DNA of 64,000 nucleotides from Paraspadella gotoi (taxonomy: Eukaryota; Chaetognatha). A program made the translations under genes and the position numbers. Shown piece after piece: positions 13,595 through 24,762 of this stretch. The stretch's first letter is position 1. The number at the start of each line of letters is the position of its first letter. The notes beneath the pieces are model-generated. The model saw only the letters and a program-made list of their open reading frames with translations, did no database searches and had not been told where the DNA came from. The stretch is taken from assembly GCA_051294375.1 (NCBI GenBank), contig CM119263.1, positions 18,128,628 through 18,192,627 on the forward strand, in the 5' to 3' direction.

Positions 13595-15610
13595 CTCTCA
13601 TCGTGGGAATAAATATCAAACAGATTTAATTCTCGTTTTCGTCGACAGTTATCAGACTCTTGTTTTTTCATTAATAGTAATATAGCACCGCCTCGGTACC
13701 AGTTTTTATCCTCCAGGACATTTATCTACGAAAAATGTGGTTTTTCTAAGTATTTTAGTTTTTTTATTTGTATGAAAATTTTCAAATTACTTGTTTCACT
13801 ATTTTTTATTTTTTATTTTTATATTTTATGAAAGATTTACCTTTTAATCTATATTCTTTAAATATATATATATTGCTTTCTTAAAAAAATTTTACTTATC
13901 ATTATATCTAATAACTCATTTTGGGAATGGGAAGTCAGTGTTGTCTTCTGGAAATAGAGGGAGCAATTATTTGTATGTATCAAGCTTCCCTTTTCTCCGT
14001 CTTACGAGTTTTCCTATTTTCGCGAATTCCATCCACGTTTCGATCCTTTGGGTTTCTCGGACGAACCGACGGTCAACGTCCTCCTTTTCTCTATTTTCGC
14101 TCTTCCCTACTTCTCAACTTCTCTGTCTCTCCAATTCTCTATTTTTCTCTACCTTTTGCCCTTCTCTAGATATATATCTCATATCTTCTCATATCTATTA
14201 CTTCTTCGCCTCTCTGGTTGCCAACTTCTCTCCGTATCAGTTTTTCTGCCACGTCTGTGTTCCAGTTCTCAACTTCACTAAATCTCCGCTTCTCTCTTTT
14301 CCGAATTCCTTATCTCATCCGCTAATGTGATTTTTTTTTTCTGAGTCCCCGACCAAAAGAAAACCCTCGCTCTACAAGTGCGCTCCGCCATTTCTTTCTC
14401 GAAAACCTTTTTACACCGCAAAACTTCGTAACCATGACAACCGCGGAAACGCCTTTTTGTGACGATGGATCGCTCTGAAATCTCTCGCCAATTCTCCTTC
14501 TGTCGCCCTAATCCCGTATTAACGACACACCCACCCAATCACCCACCCAATCACCAACCGGGTGGGTGGAAGAGATTCTCGGTTTTATTGTTTTTTTTTT
14601 GCGTTTCCTTCCTCTTTAGACCACTAAGGAGGCCTTAGCCCGCTACGCTAAACCCCTTTTATACCATTTTTATTTGCCAAGTGGGAATTTTTTAAAATGG
14701 TATACTTTTGAGTGTCCTGTCGGTCTGTCGGTTCTAATAACTTTTAAAAGTTTAAAAGTTATTGGCGACTCCAAAGAAATATGGAGGCGCGGTATATGAT
14801 TGCGAGCGATAGAAAAAAAATGTAGACGTGATCAAAATCAAAGCGTCGATTAAAGGACCGATTTCAATGTCTCTTTCTCTTTCATACTTATTTCTCTGAA
14901 TTTAAAAAAAAATATACAATTATATATTATCCCTTATTATCCCTTTATTATCCCTTCCCATCCCTTTTTGTTCAGCCTCTAAGATGACATGAGTTCTCAT
15001 CAATGACTTTAAAACAGAAATATATAGTAATATAATATTTTTAATTAGACTAGTACCCTCAGAAGAAAGCTTTTTTGACAAAAAATATTTTAACACCATA
15101 ATCTATGCTCATAATAGATTATTTCAACGCTGTATACCATATTATTTAAATTTCATCGGCTATGGCTAACAAAGTATTTTAACCTTGTGTTGCTTAGATG
15201 ATCCCTCTTTCTAGTAGACAACACCAACATCCCCCCCTCACAGAAATAAAACAAATATAAAGATAAATAAATAAAATAAATATAAAAAATCTTAACTTAA
15301 CATATATAAATGATATAAATATTGAATAGATAATTTGCTTGACATTCCTTTCCGGCTGCTAATTTTTCAATTGAGCGAATATTTTTTGAGAAACTGTCTG
15401 CAAAGGCGCGGAACGGATTTGAAAGAAGAAGCAAAACGCCCCTCTAATAATAAATACGTTTTCGAAACCTATTTAACGCAATAAGAGACATTAAAAAACA
15501 TTAATTCACTTGTCCGGTTACTGAGATTTGTTTCTTTTCTCGATTTTCATTCATTTTCTTTTGTTCCCCTTGATTCTTTGTCTGATACTCAGTTTGTCTG
15601 TCTCTCTCCT

Positions 15611-15684
<74 letters not shown>

Positions 15685-16853
15685 ATGCCTTTCATCTAGT
15701 CAGGAGTCATCAAAAATCAGACAATACTCAAAGAATAGAATGCGTTATATCATTAGCCGGACTACTTACTTAGTAACAAGTCGAAAACGTTTTATCAGTG
15801 ATTGTCTGGTGGTCCTATCACCACAGATGATTAAAGCCTCATTGGCTCAGTGGACTAATGCACCATCCCAATCTGCGTCCCTGGTTCGAGCCCTGAGGTT
15901 GTCATGTAGAAAGTGGGATGGACCGGGTAAACCGCCTGTAGGCAAGGGTCTACTGCCAGATTCAAAGCTCTGGGACTACATGAACATGCTGTCTCGCACG
16001 AGGTGACACCGCTGTGGGTGTGGCGCCCTGTAAAATCAGCCTCTTCAATTGACCTTTTAAGAACGTATTAAAATAGTTTTAAATTCATTTTTTACTGATA
16101 TCCTTCTCTTTTAAGGCTAAGATAACTCTCGTCTGAAGTAGTAGAAATGTGTTTTTTTTTATTTTAGGCGTCAGCTAATCGGAAATATTTACTTTTTTAA
16201 AAATCTTTCGAAAGAATTTCAGTTTTTCAATATTGATTTTTTCAAGTTGTCGAGTCTCGGGAGTGGATAGACATACTTCCGAGGATTAAAGAAAGAACTT
16301 TTTTATTAGTACTCTGAGTTATTTCACGTAAAAAAAGAAAATTAAAAAAACAAACATCCGATCGATCCGTCAAACATTTTTACCTTAGCTTTCGTGACGT
16401 GATAACCGCCGCATTTGCTGCACGAAAGTTTTTTGCATTCTTGACACCGGAAACGTTTGGAAGAACCTGAAAAATTTTTGAACTAAATGCTGTCACAGTA
16501 AATACAATGATTTCCATTACTTTTAACTCGAATTACCAAGAAAAAAAAGGGTATTTAGACCTGACAATTATGCATTTTACGGACATTCCTCACAACTGCA
16601 AGAATTTTAACAGTGATACGGTGTTTGGCCCTCGAGATTCCAAATTAAGGCAATAATTCTAAAACCACGTGTCCACAGTGGTTGTCCTTCCTGTTGTCCT
16701 TCTTGTCTCCCTGGTCCTTGACGTGGTCGTCGTCGTCGTCGTCGTCGTCGTCGAAGAGCGTCATTCCCGATGTCATTTTAATTAGAAACTAATGGGAAAA
16801 TCCGAACAAGTCTAGTTTCCCCTCGGTCGTCTGGGTCGTAACCGGTGTCGTCT

Positions 16854-16891
<38 letters not shown>

Positions 16892-18291
16892 CGTCGTCGT
16901 CGTCGTCTCGTCGTCGTCGTCGCCTCAGGGTTAAAAGGAAGCGTTTCCCCACTTCTGACATTGAACATTGAACAATGAACAACCACCCGTATTTCCCAAA
17001 ATCAACTTTACGATTTTATTTTTTTTTTGTGTGTACTCGGTACACCGAGTTTTTGAAGTCATAACTCGAACTTCGTTGAAACATCTGCCAATGACAACAG
17101 TTTTTATCTTTGATTCGATTGATTTGATCGATTTGATTCCTCGATGCTTCAGTTGTATGAATAGATTAAACATATAAAAAATACCTAGTTATAATAGTGA
17201 TAGTAATAGTGATTGTAGCTTACATAGATTTCACCGTTGACATATAAAAAGTTTATTTTTTTCCCTCTAAATGTATTTTCACTTTGTCCGTTTATCTGTC
17301 TCAAGTTTCCGTTCATTCACTTCTCTCTCTCGTCCTCACCAAGAATCTTAAACATGTCGCCGCAAAGAAGACACTTGGTCGTCCCGTTGCCGAGCGCGGA
17401 TTTTTTAAGTCGTTCCAGCCGACGAACGTATTGCCTGCCCAACGAAGCGGGGAAATAAGTTTTATTAAGACTATTGGTAATAGAAAAAAAAAAAATAGAA
17501 TCGGGAAATTTATCTCGCGAGAGTCACGACCGCCGATTAATGAACGGAAATCTAAGTCTCTCCGGATGAAAGAGGATTAAGATTACATCCGGGGCTGTGA
17601 GCCGAAAAAAAAAAACGTAGGCGGCGCTATATCGTTTTTCGATTGAATCGAATCCCGACGTCGATCGACGAGGAAAACGGCGTCGCCCCTGCGTGACGCC
17701 GTCGTGACCATGGCGGCCCCGCCGAGTCAGACGGCGTCGAGAAAATGGGTTAATTACAGAGTCTCAGTGCTATTACTTAAGTTGATTTGGTATCGAACGA
17801 ATCGTTTTTTTTATTCCGAAAAATAAAAATTTGTTTTCATGGATTTATTTATTATTTATTTATTCATTTTACTTCTCTTTAAATCTTTGGTACATATTGT
17901 TATCGTGCTAAATGATACACAATCAATGAAAACGTCCGCCCCACCCACCGTACACAGCCCTGACTTACCCGATCCTGTCTTCTTCCATCCGTTCCATGTT
18001 CTCCGCTCGTTTGACGACGGCAACGATGGCCTCTTGTTCGGTGTCGTCGAGGCGGAAAGCCCCCGCCCCGAAGCGGGTCTTCAGGGAATTTCGACGGTGC
18101 GATTGAAGGGACCATCCTGACCGGAGTCTGATGGAGGGTAGGGTCACAGCGTCAACGATTAAAACATTAAGCTATTTCGGAGACTGACCGTGAGACTGAT
18201 ATATATCCGACTATCCAATATCCATGTAATTTATCGGCAAGTAATTTATTCAATTGAAAACTATGAATAGCCTTTTTATAGGGCACCTAAT

Positions 18292-18351
<60 letters not shown>

Positions 18352-18456
18352 AGAGAGAACGAGGTAAGAGAACGGTAAACGGTAAGAAGAAAGAATGAAC
18401 AGAATATCGCTTTCAGACGAGGCGGTGCCAGGTCCGTTGGCGAAACCGAAGATGAC

Positions 18457-18506
<50 letters not shown>

Positions 18507-19512
18507 CGAAGAGAGAGAGAGAGAGGGAGAAGAGAGTGGGTAAAAGATTGTGTAAAAGACCTTGTTGCTTGGGGCCTGTGTCTAATAAATATGAGAGACG
18601 TTTTCAGAAACAAAATAAATGTGAAATTGTGAATAGTATAAGCTGAGACAATAATGACTGGGACAACAAAGAATATTTTTTTATTGTGGAAAAAAAGGGA
18701 AAAAATTGCTACTTTTTGAAACGCGAGGAATTAATAAAGTTGACGAATAATTAAAAAGAAAAAAATTAAAACAAAAGTAAAAAAAAGAAAGAAAGAGAAT
18801 AAAATGAAAATTGCGTAAAAGAATGAGAGAAATCGGAAAAATGAAAGAGAATGAAAATCCCGATGGGAAAGAGAAATTTTTTGTTCTCCGCGAAAAAATG
18901 ATGATTTAATGTGTTGCTCGAACGGGAAGTGATAATGAGAAAGAAAAATAGATTTTGTGACAATAACTGTAACTATAAGTATAACTATATCTATAAGTAT
19001 AATTACGTAATTACAACGAAAACGATCCCACTAAAAAAAAAAATAATTCTGAATGAATGAACTTGGAATTATGAAATTAAAAAGAAAAAGCAAAAGCACT
19101 CAGATAATATATCTCATTGTTTAATGTACACAATGTATAAGCAAAGTACCTCATTCCCGACTTTCCTTTTATTCCCAGTTCCCACCCCAACTTACTTGGC
19201 GCGGAGGGCGAGGTTTCTATCGTCGGGACACACCCACGGGTTCGGATCTTCTTCGTCGACGTCGTCCCGCTGACGCCACTCTAACCTTGCCGCCGCCAAA
19301 GCGCCCGCCGACGAGCTCGCCGACGTGCCCGCCACCGCGCCAGCAGGAACGCCCCCCGGCTCGGATTCGAAATTGCATCCCGAGGGTGTCGACGAGGCGC
19401 TGAGTTCGCTTCCGGTGGCGCCGCTGACGCCGCTGATGAAGCTTCCGGCGGCGCGCGAGTCGGAAGAGTCGGAAACGACTGAAGATCGAGGCGAAAGCTG
19501 AGGTCCGAACAT
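1..19512 (-). CDS. rabphilin-type Rab effector (5' part, 12 exons, runs off left edge)
   Basis: Rabphilin is a Rab3/Rab27 effector on secretory and synaptic vesicles that acts in regulated exocytosis. Exons, in transcript order, are 19512-19196, 18127-17969, 17434-17340, 16466-16384, 3304-3175, 2888-2692, 2537-2141, 2043-1789, 1714-1490, 1329-736, 669-505 and 436-1 (open to the edge). All introns are GT-AG and all phases match, giving at least 1017 residues. Residues about 93-170 carry [14 protein letters not shown] and the helix ending MEEDRIG, as in the rabphilin Rab-binding region. The FYVE-like zinc finger follows: cysteines 180/183, 198/201, 206/209 and 224/227, then WLCKIC and AWFF, the family signature (SNAWFF here, where vertebrates have SGAWFF). 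Residues after about 255 are Ser/Pro/Arg/Gln/Asp-rich and look disordered. No C2 domain appears before the edge, although family members end in two. The start ATG is preceded by an in-frame stop or a splice acceptor. RIM is excluded by the REVWKRS-type motif (here RELWKRS). The family call is very sure; the exact linker exon ends are less so. Confidence 0.9.
458..485. repeat. (GA)n microsatellite within a 68-bp rabphilin intron
   Basis: About 14 GA units. On the coding strand this is a CT tract that fills much of intron 437-504, so it may serve as the polypyrimidine tract. Confidence 0.9.
3305..8823. other. intronic sequence without recognisable genes, left part of rabphilin intron 4
   Basis: This stretch is AT-rich with many homopolymer runs and purine-rich blocks (3480-3800, 4640-5000, 7370-7720). 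It contains one SINE-like element (5419-5640). Short open frames here are low-complexity and lack splice or start support. Confidence 0.7.
5419..5640 (-). mobile_element. tRNA-derived SINE-like element, copy 1
   Basis: On the minus strand, 5609-5538 is a 72-nt tRNA-like head. Its ends GCGGCCA and TGGTCGC form a 7-pair acceptor stem (one G-T), and CCGGG/CCCGG makes a perfect 5-bp T stem around a GTTCTAG loop, which gives the polymerase III B box. The body towards 5419 carries CCGCCTGTA and GAAGCTCAGGGACTGC and ends near CTGTCTCTTCA. A second copy lies at about 56960-57190 in the same orientation. Confidence 0.8.
8824..11816 (-). CDS. large Rab-type small GTPase with N-terminal extension, complete, 4 exons
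   Basis: Exons 11816-11528, 11266-10393, 9452-9221 and 9129-8824 join in frame to 566 residues plus stop. Residues 1-120 are Asn/Asp/Ser-rich. Two near-identical basic motifs follow at about 142-159 and 194-211 (each ends SSLRNLRR), then a charged Glu/Lys/Arg coiled coil at about 275-330. The GTPase domain has G1 GDSGVGKT (347-354), switch I ATVGIDF with T372, G3 WDTAGQE (394-400) and G4 NKVD (455-458). G5 reads SAY where SAK is usual. The protein ends in Cys-Cys, the Rab geranylgeranylation signal, so it should be membrane-anchored. An extended N terminus with coiled coil plus the motif [13 protein letters not shown] recalls the RASEF/Rab44/CRACR2A large Rabs, but I see no EF-hands. Rab3/26-like is the alternative. 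The open frame upstream of the second exon has no ATG, which is why the 11816 exon is included. The whole gene lies inside rabphilin intron 4 on the same strand. Confidence 0.88.
11817..11898. promoter_or_regulatory. possible short bidirectional promoter upstream of the Rab gene
   Basis: Only 82 bp separate the minus-strand Rab ATG (11816) from a plus-strand ATG at 11899 whose five codons end in a strong GTAAGT donor. No TATA box is evident. If both starts are real, the interval must hold both 5' UTRs or a shared promoter core. Inference only. Confidence 0.25.
11899..11913 (+). CDS. candidate mini first exon, five codons (MSTRK) with strong donor
   Basis: ATG TCG ACG CGA AAG is followed at once by GTAAGT, an excellent donor. 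It is divergent from the Rab gene. I could not find a convincing second exon in the AT-rich sequence downstream. It may equally be chance. Confidence 0.2.
13549..13600. repeat. (CT)n microsatellite
   Basis: Interrupted CT dinucleotide run. Confidence 0.9.
13783..13925. repeat. AT-rich dispersed repeat, copy 1
   Basis: This shares CAAATTACTTGTTT, TTTAATCTATATTC and a block reading TTACTTATCATTATATC followed by TAATAACTCAT with 32033-32175, with scattered indels between the copies. It has no coding content and its origin is unknown. Confidence 0.6.
15601..15683. repeat. (CT)n microsatellite
   Basis: Nearly pure CT run of about 80 bp. Serine/leucine open frames through it are artefacts. Confidence 0.95.
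15836..16050 (+). mobile_element. tRNA-derived SINE-like element with a different head
   Basis: 15836-15899 is tRNA-like. It has an A box (TGGCTCAGTGG), a B box (GGTTCGAGCCC), and GCCTCA/TGAGGT can pair as the acceptor stem. The body contains GGGATGG, CCGCCTGTA, CCAGATTC and AAGCTCTGGGACTAC, aligning with the body of the elements at 5.4 and 57.0 kb, although the head differs. It ends near CCTCTTCAATTG. It lies in rabphilin intron 4. Confidence 0.75.
16723..16922. repeat. two (GTC)n trinucleotide microsatellites
   Basis: GTC runs at 16723-16754 and 16845-16922 lie 244-460 bp upstream, in transcript order, of the rabphilin exon at 16384-16466, in its intron. They read as poly-Thr or poly-Asp in open frames but lack any other coding support. 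Confidence 0.9.
18299..18535. repeat. two (GA)n microsatellites
   Basis: GA runs at 18299-18358 and 18461-18535 in the first coding intron of rabphilin. Confidence 0.9.
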
Positions 19513-20007
19513 CTGGAGGAGTCGGGGTTTTTGTTGTTGTTGTTGTTATATGAGCGGGATCAAACGGAGAAATATTTGTTGCTTCTTAACCGAACAACAA
19601 TTTTACTTAACAACGCAATATTACATTTATCACAAGTGTCGCATATTGTCTTTTCATTTTTTAAATCGAGACAAAACTATTAAGAAAAGGAAATTGATAC
19701 AGCCCCCTGAAGAAAAAAAAAATCGACCGCGAGAGAATAACGAATTTCTTCATTCCTGGGATTTTTGAATCATGTTACTGAGATTAGATTTGTGAGCTGG
19801 AATTCGATTTCAAAAAATATTTCGTTCCAAAATTCGACGCGAAGGTGCGACGACCGATAAATGTTTTTTTTGTTTTGGTAACTTCTTTTTTCTTAGGATG
19901 AACTTCTTATAACAATATATTTACGTGTTAACGACTCGAATACACCCGATAGTTATTTAACGGAACAACACCCAAGATCTCAACAAAAGAGCAAATAAAT
20001 AACTCAC

Positions 20008-20340
20008 CGAAATCGTGTTTTGCGACGGACACATCAGCGTGAGACGTGAGGCTTCGTGACGCATCAGCCCGAGACGCGAATCACGCGTTTAAATCTCGGA
20101 TTACATTTGATCGTAATACGAATCACATCGGCTTGTGTATGACATCTCAGTTCGATGAGGGTACTCGCATCAGGTAGAAAAGAGAGTTTCACATCGGGTC
20201 GAGCGAGCGGCTCATCGCATCTCGCGCCAAGAATCTCATCTGCCAGAGTTCGTTAATCTCAGATTCCGCGTCGTGTGAAACTGTTTGGGACGAGGAAGAC
20301 GAGTTTCGACGTAGACGTCAGCGCGATTCGCTGAAAACGA
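20008..20340 (-). promoter_or_regulatory. candidate 5' UTR exon and promoter region of the rabphilin gene
   Basis: On the minus strand a strong donor (GTGAGTT, 20001-20007) lies 495 bp upstream of a CTCCAG acceptor that directly precedes the rabphilin ATG at 19512. This suggests a non-coding first exon ending at 20008. The upstream block is GC-richer than its surroundings and has a CRE-like ACGTCA motif near 20315. The 5' end of the exon cannot be placed from sequence. This is inference from splice signals only. Confidence 0.35.
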
Positions 20341-20649
20341 ATCAAAATTCCAAAAAAACACGTTTTATCATTTTCTCTTTCTTTTTTGATTTTAAAATTA
20401 ACCGTCTAAAATTGATTGCTCCTTCTTTTTTATGACCGTTAGTCGAAATGCGACATCTTGAATTTAAAAAAAAAAATTATCCTAATAAAGGTAATTAACA
20501 GTTTTCGTTTTATTATATTAACAACGGAGGAAATCGGAGATAATTCAAAAAAGCTAGGTTGGCTCGACGTCGTCCGTGGTTTTATAATATCCGAGCGAAG
20601 CTGCGACGCTCGTTTCTCAAAATAGCGCCATCTACACTCTCCCGAGACT

Positions 20650-20678
20650 GCAGGGAGAAGAGAGAGAGAGAAATGAAG

Positions 20679-20749
<71 letters not shown>

Positions 20750-20873
20750 GAGAGGGAAGAAAGCGATGGGTTTCTCGCCAGATTTAGAAAGGATTGTGGA
20801 GACTTTCATTTTTTTCCATTTTTTCGAGGCTTTCTTTTCGCCTCAGGCGAATCTCTCTCTCTCCTCCTCTCTC

Positions 20874-20933
<60 letters not shown>

Positions 20934-20968
20934 TTCTCTCTCCTTCTCCCTCTCTCCCTCTCTCCATG
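20650..20968. repeat. (GA)n followed by (CT)n in inverted arrangement
   Basis: A GA-rich tract (20650-20755) and a CT-rich tract (20849-20968) are separated by about 95 bp. They are complementary and could form a long imperfect hairpin or cruciform. Confidence 0.9.
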
Positions 20969-21354
20969 TTTTCTCTTGAGATATGTATTTTGATGAAGGA
21001 GACCTCGAAATATTCAAAATCAAAATTTAGATGATGAATGCCCACTTTTTGTACAAACTTGGCAATTACCGTTCACACCATGTCAGTCTGCATTTAGAAA
21101 AACGACGATGGCGCCGGAAAAAAATCCTTTAAATGGACTTTTTCTGTCTGCAAATAATTCTTTACTGAATAGCAATCCGTTAATTATCTTTGTCTAAAAG
21201 TTGTTTATTCGTGATGAAATAGTGATCAAACTCGTCATTTGTCCGCTCAGAGTTTTTCTTTTCGAGGTCGCCAGTATTTCCTCCCGAAGCAGATGGGTAC
21301 CGTCTTACGATTTGATTGGTTCGCTTCGAGATTTTCAGTTTTTCCTTAAGGATT

Positions 21355-21378
21355 AAAAAAAAAAAAAAAAAAAAAAAA
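21355..21378. repeat. poly(A) run of about 24
   Basis: Uninterrupted A run. It could be a retroposon tail, but no element is recognisable upstream. Confidence 0.8.
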
Positions 21379-22291
21379 TCCCAACAGTAAGGGCGGAGAG
21401 AAAATCGAATTGTTTTCTCGTTTGTTATTGTTTTTATCGATTATTCCGCTAGAGTCGATATTGGATGGAGCTCGTTTACATCAATGTTGGAAAATAGGAA
21501 GACGTGGGGAACAGTAGAGCTAGGCGAGAATGCCTGTCACGTCATTAGATTTTTCTACCATCTGTTTTTGCAGGTGGCCAAGCTTTCTTGGTTGAGTTAA
21601 ATTATATTTCTAATTATTTCATATGTTATCAGGAAGTTAAGTTACGTTTTTAATTGGACTTTGCTAATTTACGTTTTTCCACGTCGTCTCACTCATGGCG
21701 CTACGGAGAACGCCCTATCTCAATGGGAGCTCTTGTCAGCGACGAACTCATTAAGCCTCTTTGGCCTTCGGTCGGGAACGCCAGGATTTGTGAGCGGCGG
21801 CAAAACAGCGTGAAGGTGGTGGCGAAATGGCGAGGGCGGGGGCGGGAAACCAGTGGGGCGTTTACGGGGAAGGTTACGGTCCTATGATGGCGAAATATTT
21901 GTCTGGGAATAAGGAAGCAGCGTAGCGGTGAAGAAGAAACAGCGGGGCCCTGGCATGAAAGCAGCGTGGCGGTGATGGAGAAACAGTGAGCCAATGGTTC
22001 TGCGCTGACGAGGAGTGAACGAATGTTCTGAAATTGAGGCGTCTTGTCAATTGCGTTAAAACGTGTCTACCAATCAAACTCACTCATTATCTTTTCTCTT
22101 CCATGGTCCCCATTGTTCCTGATCCAAAAATAGGTGCTTTCAATAGTGTGATCAAAGTTTGCTCAATGCTCTTTGGGGATCGATGCCGGTACCTATTGTC
22201 TATTACTCAAAGACCCACCGGGTCACGACTGAAGGTGTCATGCTTATAAGAGGGGTGAACAACTGAACTTATTGCAATGCATCTTCCACCA

Positions 22292-22444
22292 CATGTCTCT
22301 TAGCTTTGCTTATTGAATACGCCGAGATTAAACCTGAATTTTTTATGGTGGTTGTTACAAAACNNNNNNNNNNCATATCTCTTAGCTTTACTTATTGAAT
22401 ACGCCGAGATTAAACCTGAATTTTATATTGTGGTTGTTACAAAA
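22292..22444. repeat. about 72-bp direct duplication flanking an N gap
   Basis: The sequence before the gap (22292-22364) and after it (about 22374-22444) is almost identical: both read CTTAGCTTT, GAATACGCCGAGATTAAACC and GGTTGTTACAAAAC. This is what two overlapping contig ends left unmerged would look like. Confidence 0.85.
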
Positions 22445-22554
22445 CAAAGTAGTGAAGATGAAGTCATTATCTAATCTCTATTCCGAACAGCTTTAACGCG
22501 CTCCAGACGAGATGTACGCTAAATTAAGAACCCCTCCCCTCGTTCGCCAAAGGC

Positions 22555-22620
22555 CTCTGACGTCAGTTAACCGAACATCACGTCAGTCTTTCCACAACGC
22601 GTTAATAACCTTACGTCACG
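22555..22620. promoter_or_regulatory. cluster of CRE-like sites
   Basis: TGACGTCA at 22558-22565 and two further ACGTCA cores (TCACGTCAG, TTACGTCAC) lie within about 60 bp. No gene start can be assigned to them. Confidence 0.3.
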
Positions 22621-22885
22621 CGCCAACTATTGAGTCACGCAAAGAGAAAAAAATGCCGCTGGTAACGCAAAAAAAAAGAAGAAAAAAAAAAGAAAAAAAC
22701 GGGCAGTTGCGCAGCGGTGAACCCGGGTCAAACGTTGCGAGCGGCGGTGAAGCCTTCGAGCTGACGTGTCGAGCCCGGATTACATTGAGATCCACTTTGA
22801 GGGAAAAAGAAGGTTTGAAGTTGCCTAAGGCGGAGCAGAAACAGCTGTTGTTTTTTCCTTCAAGGATCCCTCTCTCGCTCTCTTT

Positions 22886-23040
<155 letters not shown>

Positions 23041-23677
23041 AAAGATTTTAACAAAATGCAAAAAAACAGGTGACGACGGGAGGCGATGTGACTTCGGGCG
23101 ACGGCGGCGACGCTAATAACATTTGCAGCCGTGAAACTGATTTTCTCCTCTGACAACAAAACAGTTTTTTTCTGTTTTGTTTATGGTGCCTCGCGGATCA
23201 TGGGGAGGGAGAAAGGAGAGCAACTAGGAATTCAAGGTTTTCTAATCAGTTGAGCGCGTCGGAACAAAGAATCGTCGCCTGAGGCCTCAATATATTTATT
23301 GGCGCCTAATGTCAATAGTATTGGCAATCATAGCTGGAGTTTCTTCAACATTGACAAGATTAAATGTCTTACCTCAACGCAAATGACAAATGTTCACTCG
23401 GAAATGTCGCTAAGAGATGTTAAAAAAGACAAACAAAACTTAGTTAAAAGACTATTTTGAGACATAGAATTTTTTTTTATGTATATATTGATAAAACCGA
23501 TGATTGTATATTATTAATTGTAAATAACTGCCGCCGAATTTCGAAGTCGATATTCGCGACGCGAGCGGCTTTTCCCAGAATGTTTCGAGTTTCTGACCGA
23601 CCGACCAAGACGTCAATAAACCTGTTTGCATCGAAAGCCGAGTTATCCTCCCTTCACACCTGCGGCCGCCACCGCCT

Positions 23678-23715
23678 CCACCTCCGCCGCCACCGCCGCC
23701 GCCTCTGCCGCCGCT

Positions 23716-23756
<41 letters not shown>

Positions 23757-23757
23757 C
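23678..23757. repeat. (GCC)n trinucleotide repeat
   Basis: GC-rich CCGCCG tract. On the minus strand an ATG at about 23795 (MTSQVAAMR) reads into a polyglycine run, so a 5' coding exon is possible. On the plus strand it reads as polyalanine. No downstream exon was found. Confidence 0.85.
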
Positions 23758-24741
23758 ACTATCCACTCTCATCGCCGCCACCTGCGACGTCATCGGCGGT
23801 GGGAGAATGCTTAATCTTAATAAGCCTTTACTTGGTAAGGTTGGTCATTGACCACTGGGTTTCGTCCCGTTTTTTATTCAATTAGGATCTAATTTCTTTT
23901 CTTCTGTCGCACGAACTTCATCCCTTATTCCAGTTTAAAGGTCAGAGTATCAAATGTGGCCAGTAACATGAGGGTCTCCGTTTATTAAGTCCTCGGAGTC
24001 GCTGAAATTTCCCTTCATCTCTCAGTCTTGTAAACTGAATTTAGAAATAAATGTGCTGATATATGGAGATGAAATATATCTATTTAAATGTCTCGGCCAG
24101 CATCCCTAAATACGTAACGCTTGTAACATTCTATTAACAAAATCGTATTTAATATCTAATTTTATCCAAAAATACTAAACGAGTAACTGGTTCCATTGGT
24201 GCGTCTTCAACCGTCTACTTCCAGGAACCATTTATTTTCTTTAAAAAAACCTGAAAATGCCGCTTTCCTCCCTCAACCTCAAGAAAAAAAAAAATTCCGG
24301 AATCAACTTCGGGGCCAGTGGTTGAATCTTAGCGACTCGGTAGACTGACACAACTAATTCCCCCAAGTGACAGTGACAAGAAAATGAAATGACGAAGTAA
24401 ACCGATGATCGGGCGAGAGATTTAGAAGTGTGACGCGTCACTGGTCGAGCGAGAATCGCCGAATGGAAATCGTTTCTGCCTCTAAATATGTAACTCAATC
24501 TTATCCAATATTATCCAATATTTATAAAAAACAAATATTATCCAATAAATTAAAATGTAACATGACTCAGAGAAGAAAAAGATATGCCACAGTATGTACA
24601 AAATATTTACCCCTTGTTTTTACCCATTATCTTTAAACCTTTAACAACGTTTTACTTAATATTTGACCAACTGTACGACAGTTATTGATGTTGAGTTTCC
24701 TCTGAGGTTCCGCTCTTTGTTTGTGTTGTGCCGTCGAAAAT

Positions 24742-24762
24742 ATGAGTGTCAGAAAGATGAAC
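24742..24762 (+). CDS. candidate first coding exon, seven codons (MSVRKMN)
   Basis: An ATG followed by seven codons and a very good donor (GTAAGTAG). No matching second exon was found. Joining to the nearest acceptor meets a stop after five codons. Weak. Confidence 0.2.

Larger units (their letters stand above)
11914..16383. other. intronic sequence without recognisable genes, right part of rabphilin intron 4
   Basis: AT-rich sequence with CT microsatellites at 13549-13600 and 15601-15683. An AT-rich stretch at 13783-13925 recurs at 32033-32175. A B-box-like motif on the minus strand near 12610-12630 is not backed by a foldable tRNA. I see no convincing exon. Confidence 0.6.

Noticed and set aside
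17710-17826. Small plus-strand open frame starting [12 protein letters not shown]
   Set aside because: The ATG lies in a GC-rich patch within a rabphilin intron, but the frame is about 38 codons with no splice support.
1-19512. RIM/UNC-10 rather than rabphilin
   Set aside because: The zinc-finger end reads WLCKIC..RELWKRS.AWFF and the N terminus reads [14 protein letters not shown], both rabphilin-type. RIM has a different finger and no such N terminus. No PDZ domain is seen in the window.
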